This document shows positions 15,601 to 24,100 of a DNA stretch of 26,623 nt, piece after piece. The first letter of the stretch is position 1. Each line of letters starts with the position of its first letter. Position numbers and translations under genes: made by a program. The notes beneath the pieces are model-generated. The model did not search any database. It was given only the letters and a program-made list of their open reading frames with translations, and had not been told where the DNA came from. The DNA is from a virus. The DNA is taken from positions 1 to 26,623 of IMG/VR virus record IMGVR_UViG_3300020395_000087. The stretch is one strand, 5' to 3'.

Positions 15601-16314
15601 GTAAGACTTCCAGATATATCACATACATCACAAGGAACAAGTATTTTAGAACTTGGTGCTTATGATGCACGTATGTTTAAACCTTTTGTTTGGGTAACCA
15701 CGAAGGGTATTATAACAGTACCACCTGGCCCAGGTCCAGGCCCAGGTCCAGGACCAGGTTTTCCTCCTGGTCATCCAGGAAATCCTGATGAAAAGCGTTA
15801 TACATATCAATTAGGATTCGTTGATCATCGTGGATTTGTAAAACCACCTCGTTTAGAGAATATGACAATGAGACCTTCATTCTTCCAATGGGAGGGTGCT
15901 AAGTTTATGAGTACAGGAGATATTTTATCACCAGCAGGTCATTCCGTATCAGAATATACTATTGAAGAATTTGATAGGTATGGATTCAATCTATTACAAT
16001 TTTCCGCAAATGCTTACTCTGGTTGGGCAGATGATGGATATTCGTTTAATATAGGTTATCCAACTATTAATAATTATCTAAGTCAACTAGAAGTTGATAA
16101 TCTACCATCTGAATTTCAAGGTGGATTTGTTAGAAATGGTGGTGTAATCTATGCTAGTACTAGGTTATTCCCTTCTTCTGGAGTTATTTCCATTGGAAAA
16201 GAAAAAATATATTATAGTAATAAATTGACTGATCGTTTCTTAGGATGTCAAAGAGGATTTGCTGGTTCTATTATAGAAGAGCATCCTGTGGGATCTTATC
16301 TAAGAAACGCCTAA
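6691..16314 (+). CDS. 7: giant baseplate wedge protein, gp7 (T4-like) homologue, 3207 aa
   Basis: GTG start overlaps the gp6 stop (GTGA). Residues 193-215 (FYQSKGTDNSIKFLFK...) match T4 gp7 FYSTKGIEASYKFLFK. Residues 252-273 (LIGNKIVQTTGIYASAIV) match LVGQTIYTATGRCNVTYI. Residues about 1717-1745 (WRSLIKETTHPAGFQLFGE) match WKSDVIRFVHPVGFGF. T4 gp7 (1032 aa) is the large outer arm of the baseplate wedge, binding gp10, gp8 and gp6. Here its N-terminal half is missing, about 1450 residues are inserted between the second and third matches, and about 1460 are added after. The insert holds repeated G-x-GY...P modules, a YHYH domain (about 706-845) and strand modules of the GxIxIGxExI type. The tail holds duplicated KC-x-RDIG domains (about 1945-2060, 2190-2285), three LxGxLQ modules and a Gly-Pro linker (3011-3032). 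Confidence 0.85.
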   Translation: MIKTANKISFLIESQLPDFINEEYELFSKFIQKYYEQLEIQGQPLDIISNIQSYRDIDFYENDILKQSTTLVGVLSDADTVITVDDATSFPEKGGYIKIDDEICFYDSRNETQFLDVSRGVSGNTTLGDLYTKSNFVTTQATTHVNGSTVQNISNLFLYALVKSFEKQYLADFPEAYLKEEVDKRTLIKNITSFYQSKGTDNSIKFLFKCLIKDDPNPSILYPRDFTIKSSDSTWINNYSLKVKIVSGNPVDLIGNKIVQTTGIYASAIVDNVTYTGKYDGDDLYEIILAEDTINGSFSIANKTKLTKDITSLDTIGNRVNVFSTLGWDKEGQFFIDGEKFSYKEKNVNQFVISDRTSNGIHSVGSIVTYGDTVSGSNVTMLVYGIFYGVENTKSVPYSNVGDTIDISEPGFTTDDVRILDSQNNIRWELYGITPAVPELNSNVSAIYEDDDSYYIASSGWPSHVIGAGISTGGTDQKYLKIIRKRPISTTESYETKYRDVGIAINGIPFLSYKDEDVVYSGAIESISIINRGTGYNNAPFVLVNNTPNIARAKLAGQVVESVVVDVPGEYDIIPTVDIVSGRNAKATAVVTNGEITSLIIDNPGEYYSHPPQIRIADKVGKGRYASYIAEVSTSGQITGFTKITGGSLYTHGNVVVDIIPDGSGATGIASIKEWRKDRYYKHNITNSNLDFDNGYKFDNIIPSKGHGYAYYASPSTLRTNDNGGSHSPILGFAYDGNPIYGAYGYYEPLDSTSAISQMTSSYSLNTARVGGPAEDSSNPLGSFINDYTYIPGYGTLDENNGRFCVTPEFPDGTYAYFVTVNSSNEPVFPYIIGKNYYSIPIDSNYNSEISQDDIPNTALRLRTGGIDKNGDLTTAQIAEVTRGTVSSATIASSGNNFSVGNKLVIDNSNTGGSGVVGEVSSVKGSSVVSLDSQSSKVLYFDLSNIGYLFAGDTITQANTGATGTLIGDVISAKTFVLKNVTGTFNSTDVLSSNTEVVSLILDKSSSYSKGAIVVLEDGIAVEPVARGEVLESTTNQNSVKLKVTKTGFVPSTTLFLSSENLNDTTGSKIFSITPLSSNLSIFEITDNVALLTTSVPHNVNVGADIDVDINPDDNTTTTNYFVRSRIYQEVTLKNLVISRVLSDTGIGRSEILNSGANYTDDVYENIALTGGTGNGAKAKITVQNNLVTKVEITEKGTGYNKFDLLTVGDTALAKTDTSEPRLAVRVDHVGFSSENSKLHLDSSLDIKINDHLIIGDEIVKVEGIVDNTVIVQRGSNKVDHFDGAVVAVNDPGYNLSSGYKINSTGVVTEDSNNAIVLSYDSVTQKVVFVYDYNQSLTSIDSLSLTSVFFDESSPKSRLVEIESYSSPQIYFEFSTDGSTFTRNPIIDIKKYYKYNFDVTHSSMTGKKFNISPSINFNIVTPELLKVPPLIDLKLGFGARTDSNTYTNKEEVYYSKYYYYDENGIVSSEGSYFNIVEDPLQGSKKSLYTTSIDIVYLTGVKAPHDGSGSISYTTKSSFAVGEIASVNIVNIGRDYSRIPIVTGIYNNDGVVDKNVECYLSSNDIGIPTSIKIFNNGGLYHNDFSLQSTFKSNSVLILKSISKKLPIYRKGEIVIQKINNVEVARARVTSWIEGSNILIVDRVTGIFRKDQDVIGLGTYETAKLKSISFTKFSPVIKTYFDNLGYYGSDYGKISDSNQKIHDSYYYQDYSYLIKSKTPVDNWRSLIKETTHPAGFQLFGEVLIESSGQNRMPGNTSVSRVSVIQAWNPEKNKITVQSTKKQITQNIVLMKNLNVEKGVGSASLDTASLSEISAGNIFLDAPFNGSLTNKGNLEGRTTFTLKDINGHIVRPYNEQSLIITLDGILQEPGVSYTISGDQITFAQPPLGPSVKNEQDIPGVTFYGKLFEFKKDSLNQRYLKKIRNIFQRTGTWIDAANQLEMNRTFIQEETLGYIKNKYPVLSWGSLESKCIRDIGLFVDAVAHDLRFGGNEKTILAAESYFTNDTLTSLIGDAVLVDPTKPNGDKISELEATIEAFSYMNRLAKLAMRNWDYIDRQVSWTPGTNQVTISDTNNIALGMRVSAGRAFPKEARVIQIVDDRNIRIGRKLSDTEVENINSLPLAETSVNIISDNTTLDDNTNTVSSITQVGEGFYLRIGSSVYYALTPADSALPSDNAQMIFSFSPLNDGTYYDASLLIERNKSDIIASAIAAVDAKYPSHAVTGYTAKCERDLGYLIDAVNYSLRYGGNEKIIHFARSFFVGNDMTHLYGELPEALYAFHQARDLMIKAMRNQGAVTDSSIRIDNQVPLCAQIESAIATYVSSVEVILERGVNAVALIRQNDNDSGYWSNTQSYTNINILPDPQLVNGVLKECEDVSSALDSLYENVKQTLNTGVGTSSISKPDYINNENNIFELYYTDGTAVDTEVNEDLFVALSGVLQHTTSYYIDRTTVPNKIVFDAPPIWGQNENTKTVYEPLAVEKFFAHGVGAYLRCTINTSDTKGSNGPFLILDSKDESKIISAPEFALVFIDGVLQKEKDSYIINGPTITFNRKIYKGNNVEMIVLYGRDLDSSVSLYDFESNEYYNEILLTCDAGSTNDFAAWKKWFGLSHDDHQVAYQKINGEKVFIGNVKTYTTTNQKLIINLSGNNPAMDGSSIFFSGTDNFFGAEDFNDEYELTGTTNTISVVRNSYNDYRMQRNSARWLYGSKKADKSFYEKHRGSANLIAGDSIRIHGEDNYRTIKELPQYVSPKTYNSGDEVSNNFFGSCFTTDYIGNRRGEGLSVTCQVTNGEVSSITWNKTTYNAQNQVEKRSDAKGYDTTPILHFIPTDQKGGGARAEVIVCDGEIVDIVLTNSGSGYTTAPTVVTARQYDLIKQRGRKIDSLINIKVETELLYNTFPGTIIPVDITPIRGTDPVSPIPLDPNLPGDKDPDGYVRSSLASSNHIQITEFINRRLDVPSPDGKTLEVNRYFPTVVDSVRLPDISHTSQGTSILELGAYDARMFKPFVWVTTKGIITVPPGPGPGPGPGPGFPPGHPGNPDEKRYTYQLGFVDHRGFVKPPRLENMTMRPSFFQWEGAKFMSTGDILSPAGHSVSEYTIEEFDRYGFNLLQFSANAYSGWADDGYSFNIGYPTINNYLSQLEVDNLPSEFQGGFVRNGGVIYASTRLFPSSGVISIGKEKIYYSNKLTDRFLGCQRGFAGSIIEEHPVGSYLRNA
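15721..15780 (+). repeat. Gly-Pro repeat linker within the gp7-like gene
   Basis: Imperfect CCAGGT/CCAGGC hexamers encode about five tandem Pro-Gly pairs followed by FPPGHPG (residues 3011-3030). The segment is G+C-rich against a very A+T-rich gene. It separates the last about 175 residues from the body of the protein and is probably a stiff or flexible linker. Confidence 0.8.
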
Positions 16315-16322
16315 TTAAATTA

Positions 16323-16330
16323 TATAAATA
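16323..16330 (+). promoter_or_regulatory. T4-like late promoter (TATAAATA) before gp8
   Basis: An exact late octamer lies in the 51-base gap between the gp7-like gene and gp8, 36 bases before ATG 16366. It would give gp8 and the DUF4815 gene their own late transcript, independent of the 9.6-kb gp7-like gene. AAGAG (16352-16356) is the likely gp8 ribosome site. Confidence 0.72.
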
Positions 16331-16365
16331 AACCAGATTCGTCTTAACAACAAGAGCTCAGTGCT

Positions 16366-18123
16366 ATGGCAGCTATTATTTCAGAAAAATTTAGAATCTT
16401 CAATGCGAAGCAATTCTTAGAATCACTTGGTGAAGCGGAAGCAACCAATATGTATTTCTTCGTTGGAAGATCCTCAAAGTGGGATGTTTACATAGAACTA
16501 CACAATATCAGTGGTACTTTCCAAGTAGGAGAAACCGTCAGTGGCGGTGGATGGAGTGCAACAGTAGCGGAAGTACACGCTAACAGTTTACTCTGTTCTA
16601 ATGTTCTTCCTACTTCTACTACAACTCCTTCATGGGGAACTACCATTACTGGTGGTACTTCAACCGCAACTGGAGTCTCTAGTATATACAGATATGCCAC
16701 GGAAGAAATTCCACCATTGCCTTTAGATAATCAAATTGAGAAGCAATCAGTTTATAATGAATTAATTGCTGCCAAACGAATCAATTCTGATGCTGCTCGT
16801 CTTGTTATTCCTCGTTACAACTGGAATACTCAAGTAAATCCTAAGTTTGATATGTATAGACCTAACTATTCAGCAACTCCTGCTGGTGGTGGATCTGTAG
16901 GTAAGCAAACTGCTCTTGGAAATAATGGACTAACAAGTGCTAAATTCTATGTTATGAATAACACATATGAAGTATTTAAGTGCTTGTATAATGGTGAATC
17001 ACCTGCTAATCCAACTGGTGTTAATGTTGTAGACGAACCAAAGAGTAATCCTACTGCTGGTCAAGGTACATTTGCAAATGGAGTATTCATCTCAGAAAAT
17101 GGAAATTATATTTGGAAGCATTTATTCACTCTACCTACAGGTGATGTTCTTGCTTTCTTATCAACAGATTTCTTACCAATTGCTGCTTCAGGTGAGACAT
17201 CAAGAGTTGCTGTTGAAGGTTTAGCAGTTGATGGTGGAATTCATGTAGCAGTAGTTAAAGATGCTGGTGCTGGTCTTCCTTCGTCAAATACTTATTATTC
17301 AAAAATCATTGGTGATGGTACAGGTGGAATAGTTAAGTTCACTACAGATGGATCTGGTACTATAACTGGTGCTTCAGTTGAGGCAGCAGGTAGTGGATAT
17401 ACTTATGGTAATGTATTGTTGGAACAGGGTAATGTATTTACTGATGCAGCTGCAACTGCTGCTGTAGGTACTGTTAATGCTTCTTCAACAGGTTCTATAG
17501 AAGCAGTTATATCACCTGAAGGTGGACATGGTTCTAATGCTGATGCAGAACTCTTTGGTAAGAGAGTGATGACAAACATTAGATTGACTTATGATGAAGG
17601 ACAAGGTGATTTCCCTGTGGATAATGATTTCCGTAGAATTGGTATTATTCAAGATCCAACTACTTGGGGAACAGCTGCTAAGGCAACTAGTTTAACAGTA
17701 CGTGGAACACATGTTGTCAAGATCAATAACCACACAGCAGATTATGTTGTTGATGAAGTTATCTCACAGGCTAATGCAGGTGGTACATCTAAAGGTACTG
17801 TCGTATCTTGGGATTCTACTGATGGCATTCTAAAATATTATCAGTCTCCAGATGTTCATACTAGTGGTGGTAAAGTACATGCATTTGCAGCAGATGCTAC
17901 TGTTGCTATAGTTGGTGCTACTTCTACTGCTTCTGGAACCGTTGATACAGCAACGGGTACTGTAGGAACACCTGTCGTTGTTACTGATATTTCATTCGTA
18001 GAAGGTCTTTCAAATCCTGAGATTGAACCCAACTCTGGAGATATAGTATACATAGAGAATAGAAGACAGATTACACGTGCTCCTGACCAGATTGAGGACA
18101 TTAAACTTGTAATTGAATTCTGA
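16366..18123 (+). CDS. 8: baseplate wedge protein gp8 (T4-like), 585 aa
   Basis: Residues 3-39 (AIISEKFRIFNAKQFLESLG, YFFVGRSSKW) match the T4 gp8 start (AIVTSKFRTEKMLNFYNSIG, ITFGRSEPW). Residues about 129-154 (AARLVIPRYNWN) match LDAVIPRRDW. NGNYIWKHLFTLP (about 246) matches GDGYVWEYLFEIP. DFRRIGIIQDP (about 418) matches FRQISIITNP. The end, GDIVYIENRRQITRAPDQIE, matches GEMIYMENRPPIIMAMDQTE. In T4, gp8 (334 aa) is a dimer linking gp7 and gp10 in each wedge. The extra 250 residues sit in three insertions: about 44-107 (TFQVGETVSGG module), about 295-400 (with AAGSGYT) and about 445-545. These resemble modules in the flanking giant proteins. AAGAG precedes the start by nine bases, and a late promoter lies upstream. 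Confidence 0.93.
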   Translation: MAAIISEKFRIFNAKQFLESLGEAEATNMYFFVGRSSKWDVYIELHNISGTFQVGETVSGGGWSATVAEVHANSLLCSNVLPTSTTTPSWGTTITGGTSTATGVSSIYRYATEEIPPLPLDNQIEKQSVYNELIAAKRINSDAARLVIPRYNWNTQVNPKFDMYRPNYSATPAGGGSVGKQTALGNNGLTSAKFYVMNNTYEVFKCLYNGESPANPTGVNVVDEPKSNPTAGQGTFANGVFISENGNYIWKHLFTLPTGDVLAFLSTDFLPIAASGETSRVAVEGLAVDGGIHVAVVKDAGAGLPSSNTYYSKIIGDGTGGIVKFTTDGSGTITGASVEAAGSGYTYGNVLLEQGNVFTDAAATAAVGTVNASSTGSIEAVISPEGGHGSNADAELFGKRVMTNIRLTYDEGQGDFPVDNDFRRIGIIQDPTTWGTAAKATSLTVRGTHVVKINNHTADYVVDEVISQANAGGTSKGTVVSWDSTDGILKYYQSPDVHTSGGKVHAFAADATVAIVGATSTASGTVDTATGTVGTPVVVTDISFVEGLSNPEIEPNSGDIVYIENRRQITRAPDQIEDIKLVIEF

Positions 18124-18155
18124 TTCTTATCCCCAAAAACTAGAGATAAAGTGAG

Positions 18156-21100
18156 ATGCCTCAGAAGACTAACCTAAATGTAGCTCCATACTACGATGAT
18201 TTTTCACAGGATAAGAACTTCTACAAGGTGCTCTTTCGCCCTGGATACTCAATCCAAGCGAGGGAGTTAACCCAGTTACAGTCTATCCTGCAAAATCAAA
18301 TTGAAAGTTTTGGTAAATATGCTTTTAAGCAAGGTGAGCTGGTAATACCAGGAGAAGTTGGATTTAATAACAAACTTAATTTTGTTAAATTATCATCCGT
18401 ATCTGAGATACCTATAAATCAGGATGGAAAGATAGTTTATAAGAAGTATGATATTACACAATTAAAAGGTCAATCTTTAAAAGGATTAACTTCTGGTGTT
18501 ACTGGTATTGTAGTTGAATCTGATATAGCTACAGAAACTACTTCTGATATTATATTTGTAAATTATACAAATAGTGGTGATGCAGGTAATGAGGATACAT
18601 TCCGACAAGGTGAGACCCTAGAGGTCGTAGATGGCGTTAATACACCACTCCTAGTGGTTGGAACCGATGGTAGTGTACTTCCTACTAGTATTTCTATTAC
18701 TAATCCTGATACAGGCGAAACAACCTCGTTAGAGAGTCCTGCAATGGGTTATGCTTCTGCTGTTAAAGTAGAAGAAGGTATTTACTTTGTAAATGGACAT
18801 TTTGTTAGAACAGCAGAACAATTATTAATAGTTGATAAGTATTATAATTCTCCTTCTGCTAAGGTAGGATTTAAGATTTTAGAAAGTGTTATAACTTCTG
18901 AAGAAGACGCATCATTGTATGATAATGCAATAGGATCTAGTAATTATAGTTCTCCTGGAGCAAATAGATTAAAAATAGATCTCCAATTAGTTAAGTATTC
19001 GTTGAATGAAATTACTGATAAGAATTTCATTCAATTATTATCAATCAAGAGAGGTTCTGTACAAAGTCAAGTAGTACAAACGGACTACAATCTGTTAGAG
19101 AATACTCTTGCTAGAAGAACTTATGATGAGTCTGGTGATTATGTTGTTGATAATTTCTCTTTGGATGTAAGGGAGTATTATCAACAAGATGGAAATCTTG
19201 GAGTATATTCTCTTGATGATATTGGAACAGTAAATGGATTATCACCCAATGATGCTAAGAATAAATTAGTAGCAAGTATTGGACCTGGTAAAGCTTACGT
19301 TAAAGGTTTTGAGATTGTTAATACAGAAACAAAATATCTTCCTATTGATAAAGCAAGAGAAACACTTGGTAGGGACGATATACGTTTAAAAACAACAGGT
19401 CTTCCAACATATAAGATTACAAATACTTGGGGTAGTGTTCCTTTAAATTCTGAAGGTGCGGATCTTATTGCTTACCCAAATGTATTTTTAACATCAACTT
19501 TTAGTGATGGAAGTGTTGGATTAAATGGAAGTGAATTAGATACAGATAAAAAACAAACTATATCTCGTAGAGGACAACTGTTTGATATAAACACAGCAGT
19601 CAAAACAATATATGTTAATATTGATCCTTCAATAGATTTAAATAATTTAGATATAACAAGTTCAACTCCAGTAGTTACAGATAATTTTGATAAAAGATTA
19701 CATCATATTTCATTAACTGGATTGTGGATTACAAAATCAAGATCTACAGCAACTTCTAGTGCCATAGCAGCAAAGGTTGATGTTATTGGATATTCTGAAG
19801 TTAGCTTAATGGATGCTAATTCTTCTACTAGTGTTACTTACCTTGAATTAACTGTTACTGGTGAGAAAGATATCCTTGATGAATATCTTTTAGAGTATGA
19901 TACAGGGTCAGCTGATTTATTCAGACAATTCTTTAGAACTAAAGCAGATGCTGAAGCAGTATCTGCAACACCTTTTGGTAGAATAGTTGATTATAATGAA
20001 ACAGTTACCCCAGTAATAGGAACAGCAAAACCAAGTAATTTTACATTTATTGAAAAAGGAGATGGTTTTAATCCAGATACTGATGTAGTTATTTCAAAAG
20101 GAAGAACTTCTCAAGGAAATCCATCTTACAATACTACGTTTGGATTTTCTTATTTTGATCCTCAATTCTTCACTAAAATTATTCTTGATGAACCAATAAC
20201 AGTAGTAGATAGTTTTACTCCTGGACAATATGTTTATGGTCTTGATAGTGGTGCTTATGGTGTTGTAGAAGGATCTTCTAGTACCAAATATACATCACAT
20301 AAGACCTTAATGGTCAAGACTTTATTTGGAACATTTAAATCGGGTGAAACTATTAAAGATGAATCAAATAATACTTTAAGAATTGCAAAAGACAATACTA
20401 TTTCTCATTTCATTGTTCCTAAAAGAGGACAAGATTATGTAACAGGAACTACTCTTAGAATTAATGGTGTTGAATACGATGGATCTAAGATTGAACTACT
20501 TCTTAGTAGTGGTGGTGGTATAGTTAATGCTACTATAAAAAATAGAGCTGGTGTTTCTATTCAGTATGCACAACCACCAGTTGTCACTGTAGAACAAGCA
20601 GCTGCTGGAGGAACACCTGCTGCTGCTGTTGTGGTTCCAGTTTTGATTAGGAACGCAGTAACAACTTATACACCACAAAATGTTAAGTCATTATATTCTG
20701 AATTTGGTGCTGGTGGTGCTAACACCCATGTATTCACTTCTGATGTTGATTTAAATAAGCAGAAGTATTCTGAAATAGTATCTGTTACTGACTTCACTTT
20801 TAGTGGAGAACAAGGAAGAAAATACATTGAATGTAATGGATTTGGTGGAGATTCAACTACATTTATTCAGCAAGGTGATTTGATACAGTTTACTGATTCT
20901 GCAAATAATGTAATACGTTCTATAGTACAAAGAGGAACAAGATCTGATGGTGTATTAAAGTCTAGAATTTATTTGGATTCTTCTCTTGCTTCTCCTGTTG
21001 TTAATGCTAGTGTTGTAAGAGTACGTCCATCAATTGATAATTTTAATCAAGGTTCTCTTTTATATAAAACAGGAACTAATCAAGTTAGTTCAATTGTAGC

Positions 21101-24100
21101 TAATAGTGAAGATTCTAAGATTAAGTATTATCTTAGAAGAGATTTTATTGCACAAGGTGTTGGTGGTTCTGGTAAAATTACATTTTCTGCTCCTTTACCA
21201 TTTGGTACTCAGAGATTTGTTTCATTTAGTGAAAGTAATTTCTTAGTTACTATTCTTGATCCAGGTGATGCTCCCGATGTTTCTAAAGGTGATATTGTAT
21301 ATGTTACTTCAGAACAAGTTGTTATTGAGTCATCAACTGATTCTGCAACTGGATTAACTGCTGGTAGTGTAAGATTGGATCTTCCTTCTACTTATTTTGG
21401 TGGAACTGGTTCGTATACAAATTATCCAAAATTAAAGCTTACTGCTACATTGGAAGTAAGTAAAGCAAAACCAAGACTTAAAACAGCAATTATTGATAAG
21501 AGAATTATTATTGATTCTATTGGTGATACTATTATTCCTTTCCGTGGAAGGGATTATGATACTGATGCAATTGAAACATATAGTTATGCTGATGCATATA
21601 AACTTAAATATGTTTATGAAGGATCTATAACAGAAGCTCCTGTTGCAGATAAGAATGGTAATCTTATTACTGGTACTGATGTTACATCAAGATATACATT
21701 TGATGATGGACAGAGAGACACAATCTACGATGTTTCACGAATTATATTAAAACCTGGATATGATGTTCCATCTGGTAAATTATTGATTGCTTTTGATTAT
21801 TTTGATCACACCTCTGGAGATTTCTGTACGGTTGATTCTTATTTACATGAAGCAGGTGTTGGTCCAGAAGAGATTCCTTCTTATAATTCTCCAGCAATAG
21901 GTAAAGTATCTTTAAGTGATGTTCTTGATTTTAGACCTAAAGTTGATAATGATGCTATTATATCTGGTTTCTTAAATACATCATTACTATCTGCTAGTAA
22001 TACAAGATCATTTACTGGTGCTGGTGGTATTGTTTGTAGTACTCCTGCACCCGATTCTAATTTAGAATATACTTTTGGTTTTTCACAATCTCAATATCTT
22101 GATAGAATTGATGCTGTATTCTTGAATAAGAGTGGTCAGTTTATTATTAAGGAAGGTAATTCTTCATTAAATCCATCTAAACCAGATTTAATAAGTGACT
22201 CTATGCCACTATATTATGTTTATGTACCTGCTTTTACAACATCTAATAAGGATGTAAAGATTGTTCCTGTTGATAACAAGCGTTATACAATGCGTGACAT
22301 TGGTAAGCTTGAAAAACGTATTGAGAGATTAGAATATTACACAACATTAAGCATACTTGAGCAGCAAGCATTGAATATGCAGATCACTGATAGTGTAGGT
22401 CTGACGAAATTTAAGAGTGGTTTTATAGTTGATAACTTTGAAACTCATAGTATAGGATCTCTTCAGTCTCTTGATTATAAGTGTTCTGTTGATACACAGC
22501 AGTCTGTTTTAAGACCACAATCTAAAGAGGATTCATTTAAGTTAGAAGAAGTTAATACTAGAGATGATCAAAGATCCATTTCTGGATATAAGAGAACAGG
22601 AGATCGTATTACTCTTCCATATACTGAATTAGAATTACTTGGAAATGACTTTGCTACTAAAACTATAAATCCTAACCCATTTGTTGTTATTCAATATGTT
22701 GGAGATTCATTTATTAGTCCTAGCACAGATTCTTGGTATGATACTAGTGTAGCACCTCTTGTTAAAGATAATAATACCAATCTTTATTCTATCTTCCTTG
22801 CTAAGAATGAGATTAGAGATGCATTCTCAAGTCTTTATAATTCATATAAGATTAATTGGATTGGAGCTAATAAAGCATTCTTTAATATAGGATCTTTTGG
22901 TGATGTTAATAATAATGTTGCTGATGCTAGAGTTACTGATGCTTCTGTTTCTAGTTCATCAAATGTTAGTTTACAAAACAATGAAGTTGGTAAAGGTATT
23001 AATACAAGAGGAGTTGGTACTAGTGTAGTTGCTACATCTTTATCTTTCTTTGCTAGAACCGTACCTATTAAGTTTAAAATTAATAGACTTAAACCAAATA
23101 CTATTATCCATGTATTCATGGAAGGTAAAAATATTGCTCGTTGGGTAAATCCTGATTTAAATTATAGTGGAATTGCAGGTAGCTCTTTAACTACTTTCAA
23201 TAATACAATAAAAACAGATGATAATGGTAATGCTAGTGGAGTGATATTAGTTCCTGCTGGTAAACCACCAAGAGAAAATGCTGTTTGGAATGGTAATATT
23301 GATGATGTTGTTTATGATACTGAAGGTGATGAAATAAGATTCACTACAGGAACTTTGACAATAAGATTTACATCAAGTTCTTCAAATGCATCTAAAGATA
23401 GTGTAGAAAGTTTTGCTGAAACAAAATATTATGCTACTGGGTTATTACCAGAAAATCCTGTTTCTATTATATCTACTACTCCTTCATACTTTAAAGCTAA
23501 CGAAGGTAAACAAGTAACTAATAGCACTACATCAATTCCATTCAAACCAAATCCACTTGCTCAAACAATTAAGATTGAGAATTTTGATGGTGGTTTATTT
23601 ACTACTGGAGTTGATATATTCTTTGCACAGAAGAGTGCTAATATTCCTATTAGAGTTTACATAACTGATATTCAAAATGGTAAACCAGGTAAGAATATAC
23701 TTCCAGGAACACAAAAAGTTATTTCTCCAGAAACATATCTAAGAGTCGTTGCTAGTGATACTCTTTACATCACAAAGGATGAAATTGTAACAGGATCAAC
23801 TTCTGGTGCTTTTGGTCCAGTATCAAAAGTATATGATAAGAATAATGTTGAAGTTACTGTATCTTCTGTTGGATTATTCACTTTAAATAATGATCAGGTT
23901 TATACATTAGCTCTTGCTAATAATAATGGTACGTCTTTCTTACAAGACGAAGTTCTATCTATACCATCATTAATTGCATCTAATAACGAAAATAATACAA
24001 CACTATCTCTTAAGATAGCAAAAGATTCTGGTTCTATTTCAGAACTTCGTATTACTAATACAGGTTCTAGTTATGATACAGCTTTGTTAACTATTGAGAG

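Noticed and set aside
22835-23119. 94-residue open frame on the - strand in the DUF4815 gene
   Set aside because: Hydrophobic Leu/Val-rich product expected from the reverse of Asn/Lys/Asp-rich coding sequence; no initiation signals.
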